From Mactromeris polynyma (taxonomy: Eukaryota; Mollusca; Bivalvia; Venerida; Mactridae), in assembly GCA_032209605.1 (NCBI GenBank), contig JASFXZ010000014.1:826912-890911 (forward strand): DNA of 64,000 nucleotides, in the 5' to 3' direction. Below, one piece after another: positions 24,190 to 36,337 of the stretch. Position numbers and translations under genes: made by a program. Every line of letters begins with the position of its first letter. The first letter of the stretch is position 1. The notes beneath the pieces are model-generated. The model had not been told where the DNA came from and did no database searches. It worked only from the letters and a program-made list of their open reading frames with translations.

Positions 24190-24897
24190 GCGACCTCTCA
24201 AGAGCGGTTCTCTTTTGAGCAACAACCTCTCCAGAGCGGTCCTCTTTTGAGCAACAACCTCTCCAGAGCGGCCCTCTTTTGAGCAACAACCTCTCCAAAG
24301 CCACCCGTTCGTGAGCAACAACACCTCCACAGCAGCCCTCTATTGAGCAACAACCTCTCCAGAGCAGCCCTCTATTGAGCAACAACACCTCCACAGCAGC
24401 CCTCTATTGAGCAACAACCTCTCCAGAGCGACCCTCTATTGAGCAACAACCTCTCCAGAGCGGCTCTCTATTGAGCAACAACCTCTCAGAGCAGCCCTCT
24501 ATTGAGCAACAACCTCTCCAGAGCGGCCCTCTTTTGAGCAACAACCTCTCCAGAGCGGCCCTCTTTTGAGCAACAACCTCTCCAAAGCGACCCGCTCGTG
24601 AGCAACAACACCTCCACAGCAGCCCTCTATTGAGCAACAACCTCTCCAGAGCAGCCCTCTATTGAGCAACAACACCTCCACAGCAGCCCTCTATTGAGCA
24701 ACAACCTCTCCAGAGCGACCCTCTATTGAGCAACAACCTCTCCAGAGCAGTCCTCTATTGAGCAACAACCTCTCCAGAGCGACCCTCTCGTGAGCAACAA
24801 CCTCTGAGAGAGGCCCTCTCCTAAGCAACAACCTCTCCAGAGCGACCCTCTATTGAGCAACAACCTCTCCAGAGCGACCCTCTCGTGAGCAACAACT
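24190..24897. repeat. 32-bp minisatellite, about 22 copies, with a duplicated 9-unit block
   Basis: Unit GCAACAACCTCTCCAGAGCG plus GCCCTCTATTGA, with TTTTGA and CTCGTGA variants. A block of nine units, recognised by rare CTCCAAAGC and ACACCTCCACAGC copies, occurs twice, offset by 287 bp (9 x 32 minus one deleted base). The - strand frames here (60-79 codons) are artefacts. Confidence 0.97.
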
Positions 24898-25054
24898 TCA
24901 CTTCAATATGAACAATTTTCTCGTAGTAAGAATTTACAACCAATTTAACATCTCTAGAGAAACAAACTATCAACAACAGCTGTAAGCATCTCCCAAAGTG
25001 TGTTAATTGCTCTGGACATGTTGCTCTGTATTATCCTCAATGAACTGTTGATTT

Positions 25055-25126
25055 CGCCCAGGAATCGAACCTACCACATCCAGGTTGACCATCGAGTGCT
25101 CTATGGACTAAATTAACCTGGCGGAC
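25055..25126 (-). mobile_element. tRNA-derived SINE head or tRNA pseudogene (- strand)
   Basis: The - strand carries a perfect B box, GGTTCGATTCC, followed by TGGGCGAAATC. The A-box position (TAATTTAGTCCA) is badly decayed. The acceptor ends pair only partly, so this is not a functional tRNA. Confidence 0.45.
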
Positions 25127-25129
25127 TTT

Positions 25130-26285
25130 TTTTCTGTTTTAGCCATGCATGATACATCAAAGGGAATGTGCAATGTCATAATATACGTATATTCGTTTTA
25201 AGAAGTTTTGTTAATCTAAATGTCACAACTTCAATCGAATCTTGTTACATACGAAACATGTCTTTTCTTTAGCGCGTTCAGTATTTTCTTTATTTTGTGT
25301 GCACTGCTTAAATGCTGATTGTTAAGCAAAACATACGAGGATATTGATTTTAAAATATAATCTTTATTAATCAATTCGACGCAGGAGTGGAGTGCAGTAT
25401 CCATAAAACGTCGTAAAATGTGTAATGCTAGTCATTATTGTCTTTATCGACAAACGCTTTCTCTAGCTTGAAAGTAAAATATTGCATTAAAATGCACTTT
25501 AAACGTTTTATAATGCTTTACTTTTGAAATTTAAATTAATTTGAAGTTTTTGTGCATTTCATGGATGTTTTAACAAAGCGACTTGTTCTTTTTAAGTTTA
25601 TATCAATTGTGAATGTAAAATAGCAAATTTGTGGTGACTAACATAAAAGATATATTTCAGCATGAATATGCATTAAAACTTAAAGTACATGTATATCCAT
25701 TTGTTTAAATTTTGGGGCCGTCAATGGTTTACAATACAGACTTGCTGGTGTTTTTTTTACGTTTAATACAATCGAGCAAATAACTCTTGAATGTCGTAAA
25801 TGTGCATGTCACATACAGCAAGTTGTTTCGCCTGTTGAATCAGCTTTCATCATCGTATACTGACCAAAGTGCGGACGTATGCTCGGACGATGGACGCACT
25901 GACCACTTATAATCCAACCCTAAAATCCTTATTAAATGTGTCACACAAAGTCATATACCCCTTGTACAAAAAGGTTGAAAATATTTGAATAATTATGTTT
26001 CTATAATGTTTAAGCATAATTCTGCTTTTGAAAAAAATCGTTTTGTAAGCATGTATATATTCTAAATTAATACCCACAGTATCCGCATTGAGAAGTAAAA
26101 TAATATTATGGTGGGTTTTTATGGAGGTGGGAATACAGTTATGCTCTCAGTAAGTTAATGTAAGTGGATTATTATCTACATGTATGACCTTACACGTGTT
26201 CCTGTACATGGATACAAAGTGAAATAATGATGAACTGAATATGATAGCTACTCTGCATGATGACAATTTGGATTATACTGTTATG
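25130..26285. other. No gene recognised
   Basis: Very AT-rich sequence with no open frame or repeat that I can support. Confidence 0.4.
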
Positions 26286-26535
26286 TACAATGAACCCTCA
26301 ATAATAAGACCACCCTTGGGACCCTTGAATACAGGTCGTCCTATTGAGGTAGTTCTAATTATTGAGGTTGAATAAAATACTAATCATGGACTTGAATATT
26401 ATGTTCTTAATTTTGAGGTGGTCTTATTATTGAGGGAGATTTTACTGTACGCTGGAACCTGAATAAGAAGACCACCCTGGGTTCTGAAGGAACTCAGTCT
26501 GAGTTGGGAGGTGGTCTGAACATCGAGTTCGAGAC
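26286..26535. mobile_element. Pogo/Tc1-like foldback MITE plus an adjoining related copy
   Basis: 26286-26450 runs from CCCTCAATAATAAGACCACC to GGTGGTCTTATTATTGAGGG and GATTTTACTGTA. Directly after it, GGAACCTGAATAAGAAGACC and GGTGGTCTGAACATCGAGTTC (26454-26530) form a second inverted pair of a related type, so two elements sit side by side or nested. Confidence 0.6.
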
Positions 26536-26539
26536 TTGG

Positions 26540-27753
26540 GCATAAAACGATACATTGACTGATGAACGTTGATAATTACTACAGAACAATAAGTTTGCAG
26601 GAATCCAGAAACGTTTGTTCTATATTAACTGACATTGGTACTTGTTAAAGAAACCTGCACAGATTACGAACACAATTCCTCATAAGACACCGACACTATT
26701 TGGGTGTTATCCAAGAACTGGGCATGAGAGCAGGGATCTAGAAATCCACTAGCCCAAAGTATAATTGCCAATTCGAGCTACCAACAGTTGAGTTGGACTT
26801 TGTCCGGAACAAGTCTGTTATGCACGCCTACTTAACTGTTAATCCATACCCTATTCCATTCGTGTACAACTATCCTCCAGTAACGGACAAGCCAAAATTA
26901 ACATGTACACTAGTCCGGGACAATTGTGTTTAAAGAAACATTTTCACCATTACATAGCTCCAATAAATTGGTTTGTGTCCAAACTGTCATCTACGCTCCG
27001 TCCCATCAAATAACGCTGTATCATGCGTCTTTCATAGTGATATAATATAATATTCCTATGTACTGATGGACAATGGCAACTTCTACGTACATTGTATCAT
27101 AAAATGCACAAAACGCTCTAAATATCTTAAATGTTTCAAACCTCCGTTTGGTTTATTTACAATCAAGAGAATGGGTGTTTAACTTGTTTTGAATTAAAGG
27201 TGAGAATACCGATTAAGATGTATACACAAATTCAAAAGAATATCGTACATTTCTCTCTCCCACGGAGATTGGACGCATTTTAAGTCTATTATTTATAGTT
27301 TAAATCGTCAATTGTACAATTTCAGGTATGCGAAACGTCTGTAATCGGTTGAACTATAAATAAGGTACAAGTTTCCCAGAGTTTTAAAACAAACTGTGGT
27401 ATTTTGTGAACATTTTAAGCAGCAATGAAATCCGCATGCTAGCTAATTGGTCGATCACCTGTCTGTATTTTTTTATTAATTTGAAACAGAATGAATTAAG
27501 GTGCATTTATCATACTACAAGTATTGTACCCCGTAGGTTATATCTAAAACTGCGACATTGAGATGAAAACATCCAGATTTATCATAAAAATCACCTTGCT
27601 GGTCGCTACATCAAACTATTTATTAAATTTGTAATTGTGAATGATAATGAAGAATTCGAAATTTACATAATAAAATATCGGTTTTCAATTTTGCGGAACC
27701 ATCGCCACCATTAACGTTTTCACGATCATCATAAAAATAAATATATATATATA
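26540..27753. other. No gene recognised
   Basis: AT-rich, ending in a short (TA)n run at about 27740-27754 that borders the next array. Confidence 0.4.
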
Positions 27754-29263
27754 TGATAATAATTGCAACACATACGACTGGTTCTCATCACGTAAATGAT
27801 ATAATTGCAACACATACGACTGGTTCTCATCACGTAAATGATAATAATTGCAACACATACGACTGGTTTTCATCAAGTAAATGATAATAATTGCAACACA
27901 TATGACTGGTTCTCATCACGTAAATGATAATAATTGCAACACATACGACTGGTTTTCATCACGTAAATGATAATAATTGCAACACATAAGACTGGTTCTC
28001 ATCACGTAAATGATAATAATTGCAACACATATGACTGGTTTTCTTCACGTAAATGATAATAATTGCAACACATATGACTGGTTTTTCATCACGTAAATGA
28101 TAATAATTGCAACACATATGACTGGTTTTCATCACGTAAATGATAATAATTGCAACACATATGACTGGTTTTTCATCACGTAAATGATAATAATTGCAAC
28201 ACATATGACTGGTTTTCTTCACGTAAATGATAATAATTGCAACACATAAGACTGGTTCTCATCACGTAAATGATAATAATTGCAACACATATGATGGTTC
28301 TCATCACGTAAATGATAATAATTGCAACACATACGACTGGTTTTCATCACGTAAATGATAATAATTGCAAAACATATGACTGGTTTTCATCACGTAAATG
28401 ATAATAATTGCAACACATATGACTGGTTTTCTTCACGTAAATGATAATAATTGCAACACATATGACTGGTTTTCATCACGTAAATGATAATAATTGCAAC
28501 ACATATGACTGGTTTTCATCACGTAAATGATAATAATTGCAACACATATGACTGGTTTTTCATCACGTAAATGATAATAATTGCAACACATATGACTGGT
28601 TTTCTTCACGTAAATGATAATAATTGCAACACATAAGACTGGTTCTCATCACGTAAATGATAATAATTGCAACACATATGATGGTTTTCTTCACGTAAAT
28701 GATAATAATTGCAACACATATGACTGGTTTTCATCACGTAAATGATAATAATTGCAAAACATATGACTGGTTTTCATCACGTAAATGATAATAATTGCAA
28801 AACATATGACTGGTTTTCATCACGTAAATGATAATAATTGCAACACATACGCCTAGTTTTCATCATATAAATGATAATAATTACAACACATATGACTGGT
28901 TTTCATCACGTGAATGATAATAATTGTAACACATATGACTGGTTTTTCATCACGTAAATGATAATAATTGCAACACATATGACTGGTTTTTCATCACGTA
29001 AATGATAATAATTGCAACACATATGACTAGTTTTCATCACGTAAATGATAATAATTGCAACACATATGACTGGTTTTTCATCACGTAAATGATAATAATT
29101 GCAACACATATGACTAGTTTTCATCACGTAAATGATAATAATTGCAACACATATGACTGGTTTTTCATCACGTAAATGATAATAATTGCAACACATATGA
29201 CTAGTTTTCATCACGTGAATGATAATAATTGTAACACATATGACTAGTTTTCATCACGTAAAT
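27754..29263. repeat. 43-bp minisatellite, about 35 copies
   Basis: Unit GTAAATGATAATAATTGCAA, CACATATGACTGGTTTTCAT, CAC. Several copies gain one T (GGTTTTTCATC) or lose four bases (CACATATGATGG). A block marked by CATAAGACTGG followed by CATATGATGG recurs 387 bp (9 x 43) apart. The - strand frames reaching 102 codons (MCCNYYHLRDE period) reflect the alternating 43/44-bp units. Confidence 0.97.
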
Positions 29264-30562
29264 TTATAGCGTTTAGTTAATGTCTACGTATTGTGATTTA
29301 CGAAATTGTTTGGTAATTTTTAATGAAGTAGATCAAGCCGTTTTATAAACGAATGCGTTACATACCTGGGATTATAGTCAATTAAAATGTACAATTTTCT
29401 GTGAACGAGCTATGATTGAATTCGTTTTTAGTTTTATTTCGACCATTGTTTTTTTTAAATATTTTTGAAAAACATGTAGTTGACTAAATGTCGATAAGTT
29501 GAGACAAGTTTAGTCAAGTTATCTCACGACGTATTATAAGATAGACACACGGAGATTAATACAGTGGTTTGCCCAGTTGACGAATTAATTCAATTCATTC
29601 AAACCAATACAGTATATTTTCACACGGACTATCGGGGTATACGACGGCTCGAGAGAGGAATTTACACGACGTGCTATTCCCATGGTCATAGTTCACACCG
29701 TGTGACGACAGAGTGTACTGTAAGGCGGTCCCTGTGTGATATCTTAAGTCAACGGGAACAGCGTATCAGATACTGATACTGAAACTATTAAAATACAATT
29801 CTCGATGGTCTCACATATGTCATTACGACAGGACAAAAGGTCATCCGAATGCAGCGTCTGCACAATTGGATCACCTCGGCTAAAATATCTCCGAACTGTT
29901 ACAGAAATTGCCGAGATGTTGCAATTGGCGACAGCACATATTTTCGAATTTGACAGCCGAGAGACGTAGGCAACATTTCTTTTTTTCTTTTCATCTGATC
30001 CGTATCTCAAAGTCAACCTTCAATAAAGTTTTTGTAAACGTCTAACTGTGGAATGCTCCGATCCATATTGCTCGAGTTCAATGACCGACGTGTTCCGAAC
30101 TAGATGACAACGTAACGCCATGGGTTATATACCCATATAAGGGTAGACTACGTGTATATTCATAATATTGCTGTGCTTGTTCAAAGATAGATGCCATGTC
30201 TGCTGATGTAAGTTTGGTTCAAACCCCGGACGCGGCGCAAGTTTTCCAGGGTGATTTGACAGAAAATAAAACTTTAGTGCCTCCACCTCTAATTCTTGCA
30301 GTGAAGTTGTCAGTTACTATTGTAAGACAAGGTTTGTGAATCATTAATACATCTATTTTATTAAAGATAACAACGATGGTTCATAAGCACATATATATCT
30401 AATTCAATATATCTTTAAAATACCATTATATGCAAGTCTACTTCTGTTTAATTACAACCGAGCGTATCAGTATAATCCACGGTTATCTTACTATTAGCTA
30501 CGTGTTTTCGTTGTGAACACAAACATTATATGAGAATGTGAGACCCTGACAGTTTTTATCGT
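29264..30562. other. Far-upstream flank of the NRARP-like gene; no gene recognised
   Basis: AT-rich. One exact CSL-type motif (TTCACACG, reverse CGTGTGAA) at 29619-29626, a weaker CATGGGAA at 29677-29684 (reverse), and TATGAGAA at 29529 + 1000 (30529-30536). The open frames at 29564-29776 (+) and 29744-30016 (-) have no recognisable family. Confidence 0.35.
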
Positions 30563-31138
30563 TTCCCACGCTACCGTTGTGAATAAAAGCTGGAGTTATA
30601 TCATTCAGAATTGTTCAACCAATGAAATAAAGCGTTGTATTGAATTTCTGCTTCTCAGCCAATCGTGGTGATTGTTGCTGACTTGACCTCGAGGTCAACG
30701 TTTAGAAAAAAGGTACTGTAAAATTGAATGCGTACACACACAAATCTGAAATTTAACAGTGATAAAATAGTTTGGTTTAAGCGAACCGGTTCACTGCTTG
30801 TGTGCTAGTTAAACATAGTGACAAAACTACAAAAACTTGAACGAACGGAAGGTTAAACAGACATTTTTATTCGTGTGAATATTTTGCCTTTGAAGTACAG
30901 CGTCAGAAAATCAGCTTAACGCACTGTGCAGTTTTGTTAAACCTGTTTTACCACACGGAGACTTGACATAGTTTGATCGTGAATAAATGTTTGCTGTTAA
31001 AAAACCAGCGCATAGCCCGTGAGAATTTTCTAATTTGCCGAGTGGATCTTTTTATGTCACAATGATACTGTGTATAGTTTAAAGGATTTACAAGCAGAAA
31101 CAGGATAATATAATTTCTCTCGTGTGAATTTTTGGAGT
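30563..31138. promoter_or_regulatory. Cluster of four CSL/Su(H)-type sites upstream of NRARP
   Basis: Exact matches to YGTGDGAA: CGTGGGAA (reverse strand, 30563-30570), CGTGTGAA (30872-30879), CGTGAGAA (31018-31025) and CGTGTGAA (31131-31138), all within 850 bp of the start codon. Two CCAAT boxes lie at 30619-30623 and 30659-30663. Known biology: vertebrate NRARP is a direct target of the Notch effector CSL. That these sites work is inference. Confidence 0.5.
30683..30698. promoter_or_regulatory. Perfect 16-bp palindrome with everted nuclear-receptor half-sites
   Basis: TTGACCTCGAGGTCAA is fully self-complementary. It contains TGACCT and AGGTCA separated by CG, an everted repeat with a 2-bp spacer of the half-site used by many nuclear receptors. 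It sits between the CSL-type sites and next to a CCAAT box. Confidence 0.35.
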
Positions 31139-31411
31139 TGACAAATAATTTCATACTAAATATCGGGACAAAAGGGAGAGAAAGTTAATTGATAAAAATC
31201 TTCGAAGATTCAGTGGCTCAATATTAAAATCAACATTCGAAGCACGCGAACATTGAAGACTCAAATCTGAGACACATTGTATGAAAGGACACACAGGGCT
31301 TCTAAAGCGCCCCAAAGGTTACAATAAAACGAGAGGAATTCATTGATACAGACCGTATGCTCGTCTTCTGATAAGTTGTACCTAAGTTGTATACCTCATA
31401 TACAAGTCAAC

Positions 31412-31741
31412 ATGTCTCGGGTATTGACACCATCGAATAACGGATACCAGAAAGACTTTTTGCACGCTGTTAAAGACGGCAACAAGGATGAGCTGGAACG
31501 AATTCTGGAAACCAAAGATGGCAAGATAAATATAAATGTTTACGACACCGAGGGCCAAACTGCTCTGCATCTGAGCTGTTTGGATGGAAATTTTGAACTT
31601 GTTAAACTGTTGGTGAAGTTCGGGGCGGACGTAAAACTAGCTAATCGTGACGGATGGAATGCCTTGCATATAGCCGCTTACGGCGGTCACCAAGATATAG
31701 CATTGTATTTGATATCCGCTAACCGTAATGCCAAACGGTAG
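31412..31741 (+). CDS. NRARP: NRARP homologue (Notch-regulated ankyrin repeat protein), single exon
   Basis: It encodes 109 residues, close to the 114 of vertebrate NRARP, and like the vertebrate gene it is intronless. I chose the ATG at 31412 because it has A at -3, and the protein from there (MSRVLTPSNN) has NRARP length. The frame stays open upstream to 31343 but only from a TTG. Residues about 11-40 match the N-terminal helix region (FLHAVKDGNKDELERIL). Two ankyrin repeats follow: GQTALHLSCLDGNFELVKLL with VKFGAD, then LANRDGWNALHIAAYGGHQDI. The LVKFGAD, LANRDGW and GGHQDI blocks are hallmarks of the family. Known role: NRARP is induced by Notch, binds the Notch intracellular domain together with CSL, and lowers Notch output; in vertebrates it also affects LEF1/Wnt. 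Nuclear action is expected. No other gene lies within many kilobases. Assignment is strong; function in this animal is inferred. Confidence 0.93.
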   Translation: MSRVLTPSNNGYQKDFLHAVKDGNKDELERILETKDGKININVYDTEGQTALHLSCLDGNFELVKLLVKFGADVKLANRDGWNALHIAAYGGHQDIALYLISANRNAKR

Positions 31742-32700
31742 TTGGGTTTGACTCTCTCCCCCCAGCTTTCTGCTGACCTATGACCTCTGGTGCCAATATG
31801 CTCGTTATATTGTGATCATAATGTATGTAATCGCTTGAAAATGTCTTTCTATATTTTTGTGAATATTTGTACATTTTTATGGAGACTTTCGTCTGTGACG
31901 AGAACCGTGGCGCCATGAACTACCTTAAAGTCTTTCATAAAGCAATGAGCTTGCTTACAAAAAATAGGGCTTTTAAATATAAACAAAAATATATTATCAA
32001 TGCGACTCCAAGCCACAGACACCGCGGAATGATAAAATATTCTCTTTTTGTCAGCTACAAGGGACAACGAATTCAAAATACGGATTTAAGACATAATAAC
32101 TGCAGTGTGTTCTACTTTCTTCCCGGATTAATCACCAGCTGCAACAATGAATGACGCTCCGCTCTCCCAAAATACGAGACAAAAAACTCATGGAAGGTCG
32201 TGCACCTAAGACGCGTGAAAATAGCACGTTTGTGAAAATTGCACATTACGCATGCTGCACATGCATCGTGCACACAACGTTTTGCTGGAATTGTGAGTGA
32301 GGTCTGTCTTTGTTAAATGAGCTCTTGTTTCTATTCAGAGACCTAGATTCCTGAATTCATAACCCAGTCTTTCTCCTAATGCAAAGCGACCTTGACATAA
32401 TGTGTTGTGTTTTTGTGTGGTTACAAGACTCGGCTTCTTCCATTCATATTTTAAGCTCGTGTGCGTATTTTTGTTTTCATTTTATTTCAGACTAAAATTT
32501 ATGATAATTTCGGGAGAAAATTCCTCAACGATTTTTTTGTATCTGCTACTTTGTCTGTTCGATTTTTGTTTGAAGTTTGAAGTTAATTTGTTGCATCGCG
32601 GATTTTATTCCCTTTCGCTTGTATTGTTTAATTATACGCGCTAATCTTTCATCATTTAAGTAGGAAAATAAATGACAATATTTTTGGATTATTTAATAAG
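31742..32700 (+). other. Probable 3' UTR of NRARP
   Basis: AU-rich sequence without coding signs follows the TAG. The first canonical AATAAA I see is at 32667-32672, giving a 3' UTR of about 0.95 kb. The overlapping frames at 31867-32154 and 32402-32644 have no family features. The transcript end is inferred. Confidence 0.35.
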
Positions 32701-34805
32701 TACTATTTTCATTAAAAACCGTTTGTCTGGTGGGAACATGTTGCAATTTTACGAACTATATGCCAGAGAGAATATTTTCCAAATCATTTACGTGATAAAT
32801 ACATGTAGATAGTAATTATAATATAATGTTCATGAAACTGACATCTTCTTCAGCACGAATGTTAGTCAATTTACGACTTTAGAACATGTCGTAAACTGTT
32901 CAGATCTGGAAAAAAAATCGATTTTTAAATTCCGTGAGTTAAATGTGATTTGACTTTTGCGGTTATCAAGCAAAGCAGACTTAACCATAAATGACCATCA
33001 GCGCGGGAAATCCAATCTGACTTTGATGAACATTTTATTTCTTGTGTTTCATTGTCCGAGACACCTTTGTTGATCTTTAACATGTTTGATAATTCATGAC
33101 TTTATTCTAAATATGTTATAAGTCTAGGATTTTTTGTATATCAAGAGATAGGATGTCACAAGATGTGTGTATACTCGTGTGTCCTCTTGTCTCATACGCC
33201 AACCTTATTAGTCTGTTTGTGATAACATGACTATAATGAAAAAAAATATCAATATTAAATATACCATGTAAGTGACTGGCCATTGTACACAAGTCCATGA
33301 ATCATCGTTTTTCCATCACCTTCTCTCAATGGAAAACTATCAATTATTATATTCGATAAAAATGGGAGGATGGTAGCATTTCTAGTATTTATCACCCTAT
33401 ATAAAGAGTCATTATCACACATGGTATAACTATTTAATTGATCCATTATTGGACTGTTCTGTTTCCTTACTAGAGGGTTTGTTAACGTGTACTTAGATAT
33501 GTTTGCTCTGTGAAAGCTTTGTACTAGAAATGGACACCATTTTGTACGTTTTACCTTTAGAATTACGGTCATTGTGTACAAACAATTTGGAAAACAGCGG
33601 GTCACAAACCCATTCTAATCCGAATATCCCTAGACTGTACCTATTGTACGCAACTCGGAACGCCTCTGTCAGTACTGTGAACCGTGCATGATACGACGTA
33701 TTGACCAATGTTTCCCGAGTGAGTGTCAGCTTATTTTTTAAACAAAGTATATTTAGAGGGGGGGGGGGGGGGTAAGACTTAGTAGTCTGATGGTCAATTA
33801 AAGAAGTCAGATAGATGTGTACACGCCGCCTTATTTTGTCGCCAACTTGCTCCGTCCAACGACATTTACTGTCCCTCTCCCTCTCTCTTACTTCTGCAAG
33901 TATTGTATTGGATTACCTCGTGTCGTCAGCTCTAATTGCTCCGTCAAACATCACTGTTCCAGTAGCTTTGTCTTCTTGGCGCATTTGGACATTTCAAATA
34001 CGAGATGGTACGGCTAGTAGATTATTAGCCAGCACAATATTTGATATGAACTATCTTTATCGTCTGCCATATTTATTTCAACCACTCATATTCTGGGTAA
34101 AAAAAGACGATTTATTTGATACCACTGTTAGCTCCAGACCGGTGTAAAATTTATGTTCAAACCATCTAACCGTTGCCTATTGGTTTGAATAACAATTGAT
34201 TCCTTGTGAATGTACTGTATATCACACACACATAATGGGCTTCCATAGAAATGACCAGTATATTTAATGGTTTTTTTCGATGAAGATTTTTATACTGTGT
34301 CTGTTGCGAAAATGGATGACTTTTACAGAACATAAATGCAATAATTTCGGACGCGTGTTTTTACCAATACTTTCTATATAAATGTACACGTGTAGAGCTA
34401 TGACATGATATATTCGTATTACATACGTATTGCCAGTCTAAAACTCTTTTCTAAATTGCTTTCTGCAACGTTTGTAAAATATCTAGTGTCGGAGTTTTTC
34501 CCCCATTTAAATCAAATTAAACAGTGACTTTAGCGTCCTGGGGAATTCTAGGTCGCTATCGCTTTTATATGTATACTTAACAATGAATGCCCATGCACAT
34601 TTTCTATTCAGATGCTAATCATATGAAGATTTTTCAAATTCTTGTTTACTAGTGCATATCTTCAAAATGCAATTTAAATTCTGATATTTTTTTCTCAATA
34701 CGCATTCGTTGAATATACTTGTTTGGTCCGGTCACTTAACAAATTGCGAATCAGAAAATACTCGTGTGAAAATCGCTGCGTGGATAAATTGCACAAATCG
34801 AGCGT
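32701..34805. other. No gene recognised; poly-G tract
   Basis: Contains a run of 15 G at 33758-33772 that could form a quadruplex. The overlapping frames at 33255-33708 (-) and 33815-34147 (+) show no family resemblance. Confidence 0.4.
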
Positions 34806-34811
34806 TCAGCG

Positions 34812-34866
34812 CCAGACTATCCTAACTCCTATGTATTTGTATAGGAGTTAGAATAGTCTTGCACTG
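34812..34866. mobile_element. Palindromic element, TAACTCCTAT family, copy 1
   Basis: AGACTATCCTAACTCCTAT, a short TGTATTTGT loop, then ATAGGAGTTAGAATAGTCTT. The arms are complementary over about 18 bases with one mismatch. Related copies are at 40553 (half) and 58024. Confidence 0.65.
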
Positions 34867-36337
34867 AATCCTCGGAATAGACATTAAACGCCAGCGGTTT
34901 TCTCTCGCATTTTCAACATACATATACTTCTTGTACGTACACGAATCCCTCGACAAAACCAATGGAGCAGACGATACTTGTATTTTTATTCTGCATGGCT
35001 GATTCGGACTATTTCTGAATATTTGTCTATCACCATTATTTAGTGTTTTGAATTTTATATGATCAGGTGACCTACTTAGAACCATTACCAATATCTTGTC
35101 TATTATATGAATGTATTTGTATGAAGAAACGTTGTAATTGCGGTATTCCCAAGTTTCTGATCTATTCAAAATCTGTTTATATGCGTAGCTGTGATTTTCT
35201 GTTTTCTGCTCTAGATAACGGAAACTATTTCTTTAACAGCAAAAAAGCTTCACATCTCATTCACTAGCAATCATCATAAACCTCTCGTGGAGAATTTGCC
35301 TCACAGTCACAGATTTTCACTGAAAATGTTCATCTTTCAATTAAGTTTATTTCACCAGTCAAGTAAAATGTAGATTTTTTTGCATTCCATCAGTGTGTTT
35401 AAATAGTTGTAACCCCTCATCTTTCAAGTTTCAAATTTTACAGTTTTATTTACATATAAACTTTCATCAAGACATGCTTTGGACATAGTTGGGCTGATAG
35501 CGAGTGTTCATATATTTTCGATAAGAAATTCATATATACAATTTAATCGAGTTACAATCTAACTACTTGCCTTTAATATTTGAAAATAAGGTAACACTCT
35601 TTATAGATATATTCACACGCCCTCTTCAGACATTGTTCACATATGTTAGTGTCAATACACAATGTTTGAGGGGCCTAATATAGACTATTGCTTTGATGCG
35701 AGCTGATATGTAGGGAATTTATTGACGAAAATATACCTTGGTCTACATTTAAAGGCACATTATGTACGCTTCACTGGGCTGTTTGACTGTTGAATTGTTA
35801 AAAAACTAGATGACACTCATCTTGGTTGTTTGTTCGTATTTACGGTAGAAAGTCATATACTGCGGAGATCACATCTTATACTTAAACTCGTGTTGCCCTC
35901 ATCTCTGGGGTTTGTGAAAATAAATTTTCTAGCACGACGGGGGATTGTTGGGTGTTAATAAATTTAAAGCCAAGATGTGAAGTGGTTTTATATGGACAGT
36001 TTATTCAAAGGGCATTCGGACACCGCGTAATACCATCTTGATCTTTTATTATATCTCCTTGACAAACTTGCTGTAATCACCATTTGTCGACACTAAATAG
36101 ATACATTTATTGTATTTCTGCATTAAGAAGTTTTAATAGGATTTATGTGCATTGTATTGAAATATGCTCTTCAATGCGGCCTGGTGACTTGAGAATCTTG
36201 TTCTATCTTAGTAACTTGATATCAACCCCTGAAGTGCATTCTATCCTTTTGTACTCTAAGTATTTAGGGAAGTTAAAGGGCTTACAAACGTGAAGTCAAC
36301 TCCACCGATCAACGAAAAACTTTAACTAAAATTAAAT
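34867..36337. other. No gene recognised
   Basis: AT-rich. The frames at 34822-35169 (-) and 36084-36293 (+) have no domain signature. Confidence 0.4.

Noticed and set aside
24196..24681. Cys/Leu/Glu-rich repeat proteins on the - strand
   Set aside because: Overlapping frames in several phases of the 32-bp array; no sign of selection.
27754..29263. CRISPR array
   Set aside because: Units are contiguous with no unique spacers, and the window is clearly eukaryotic. The same applies to all other arrays here.
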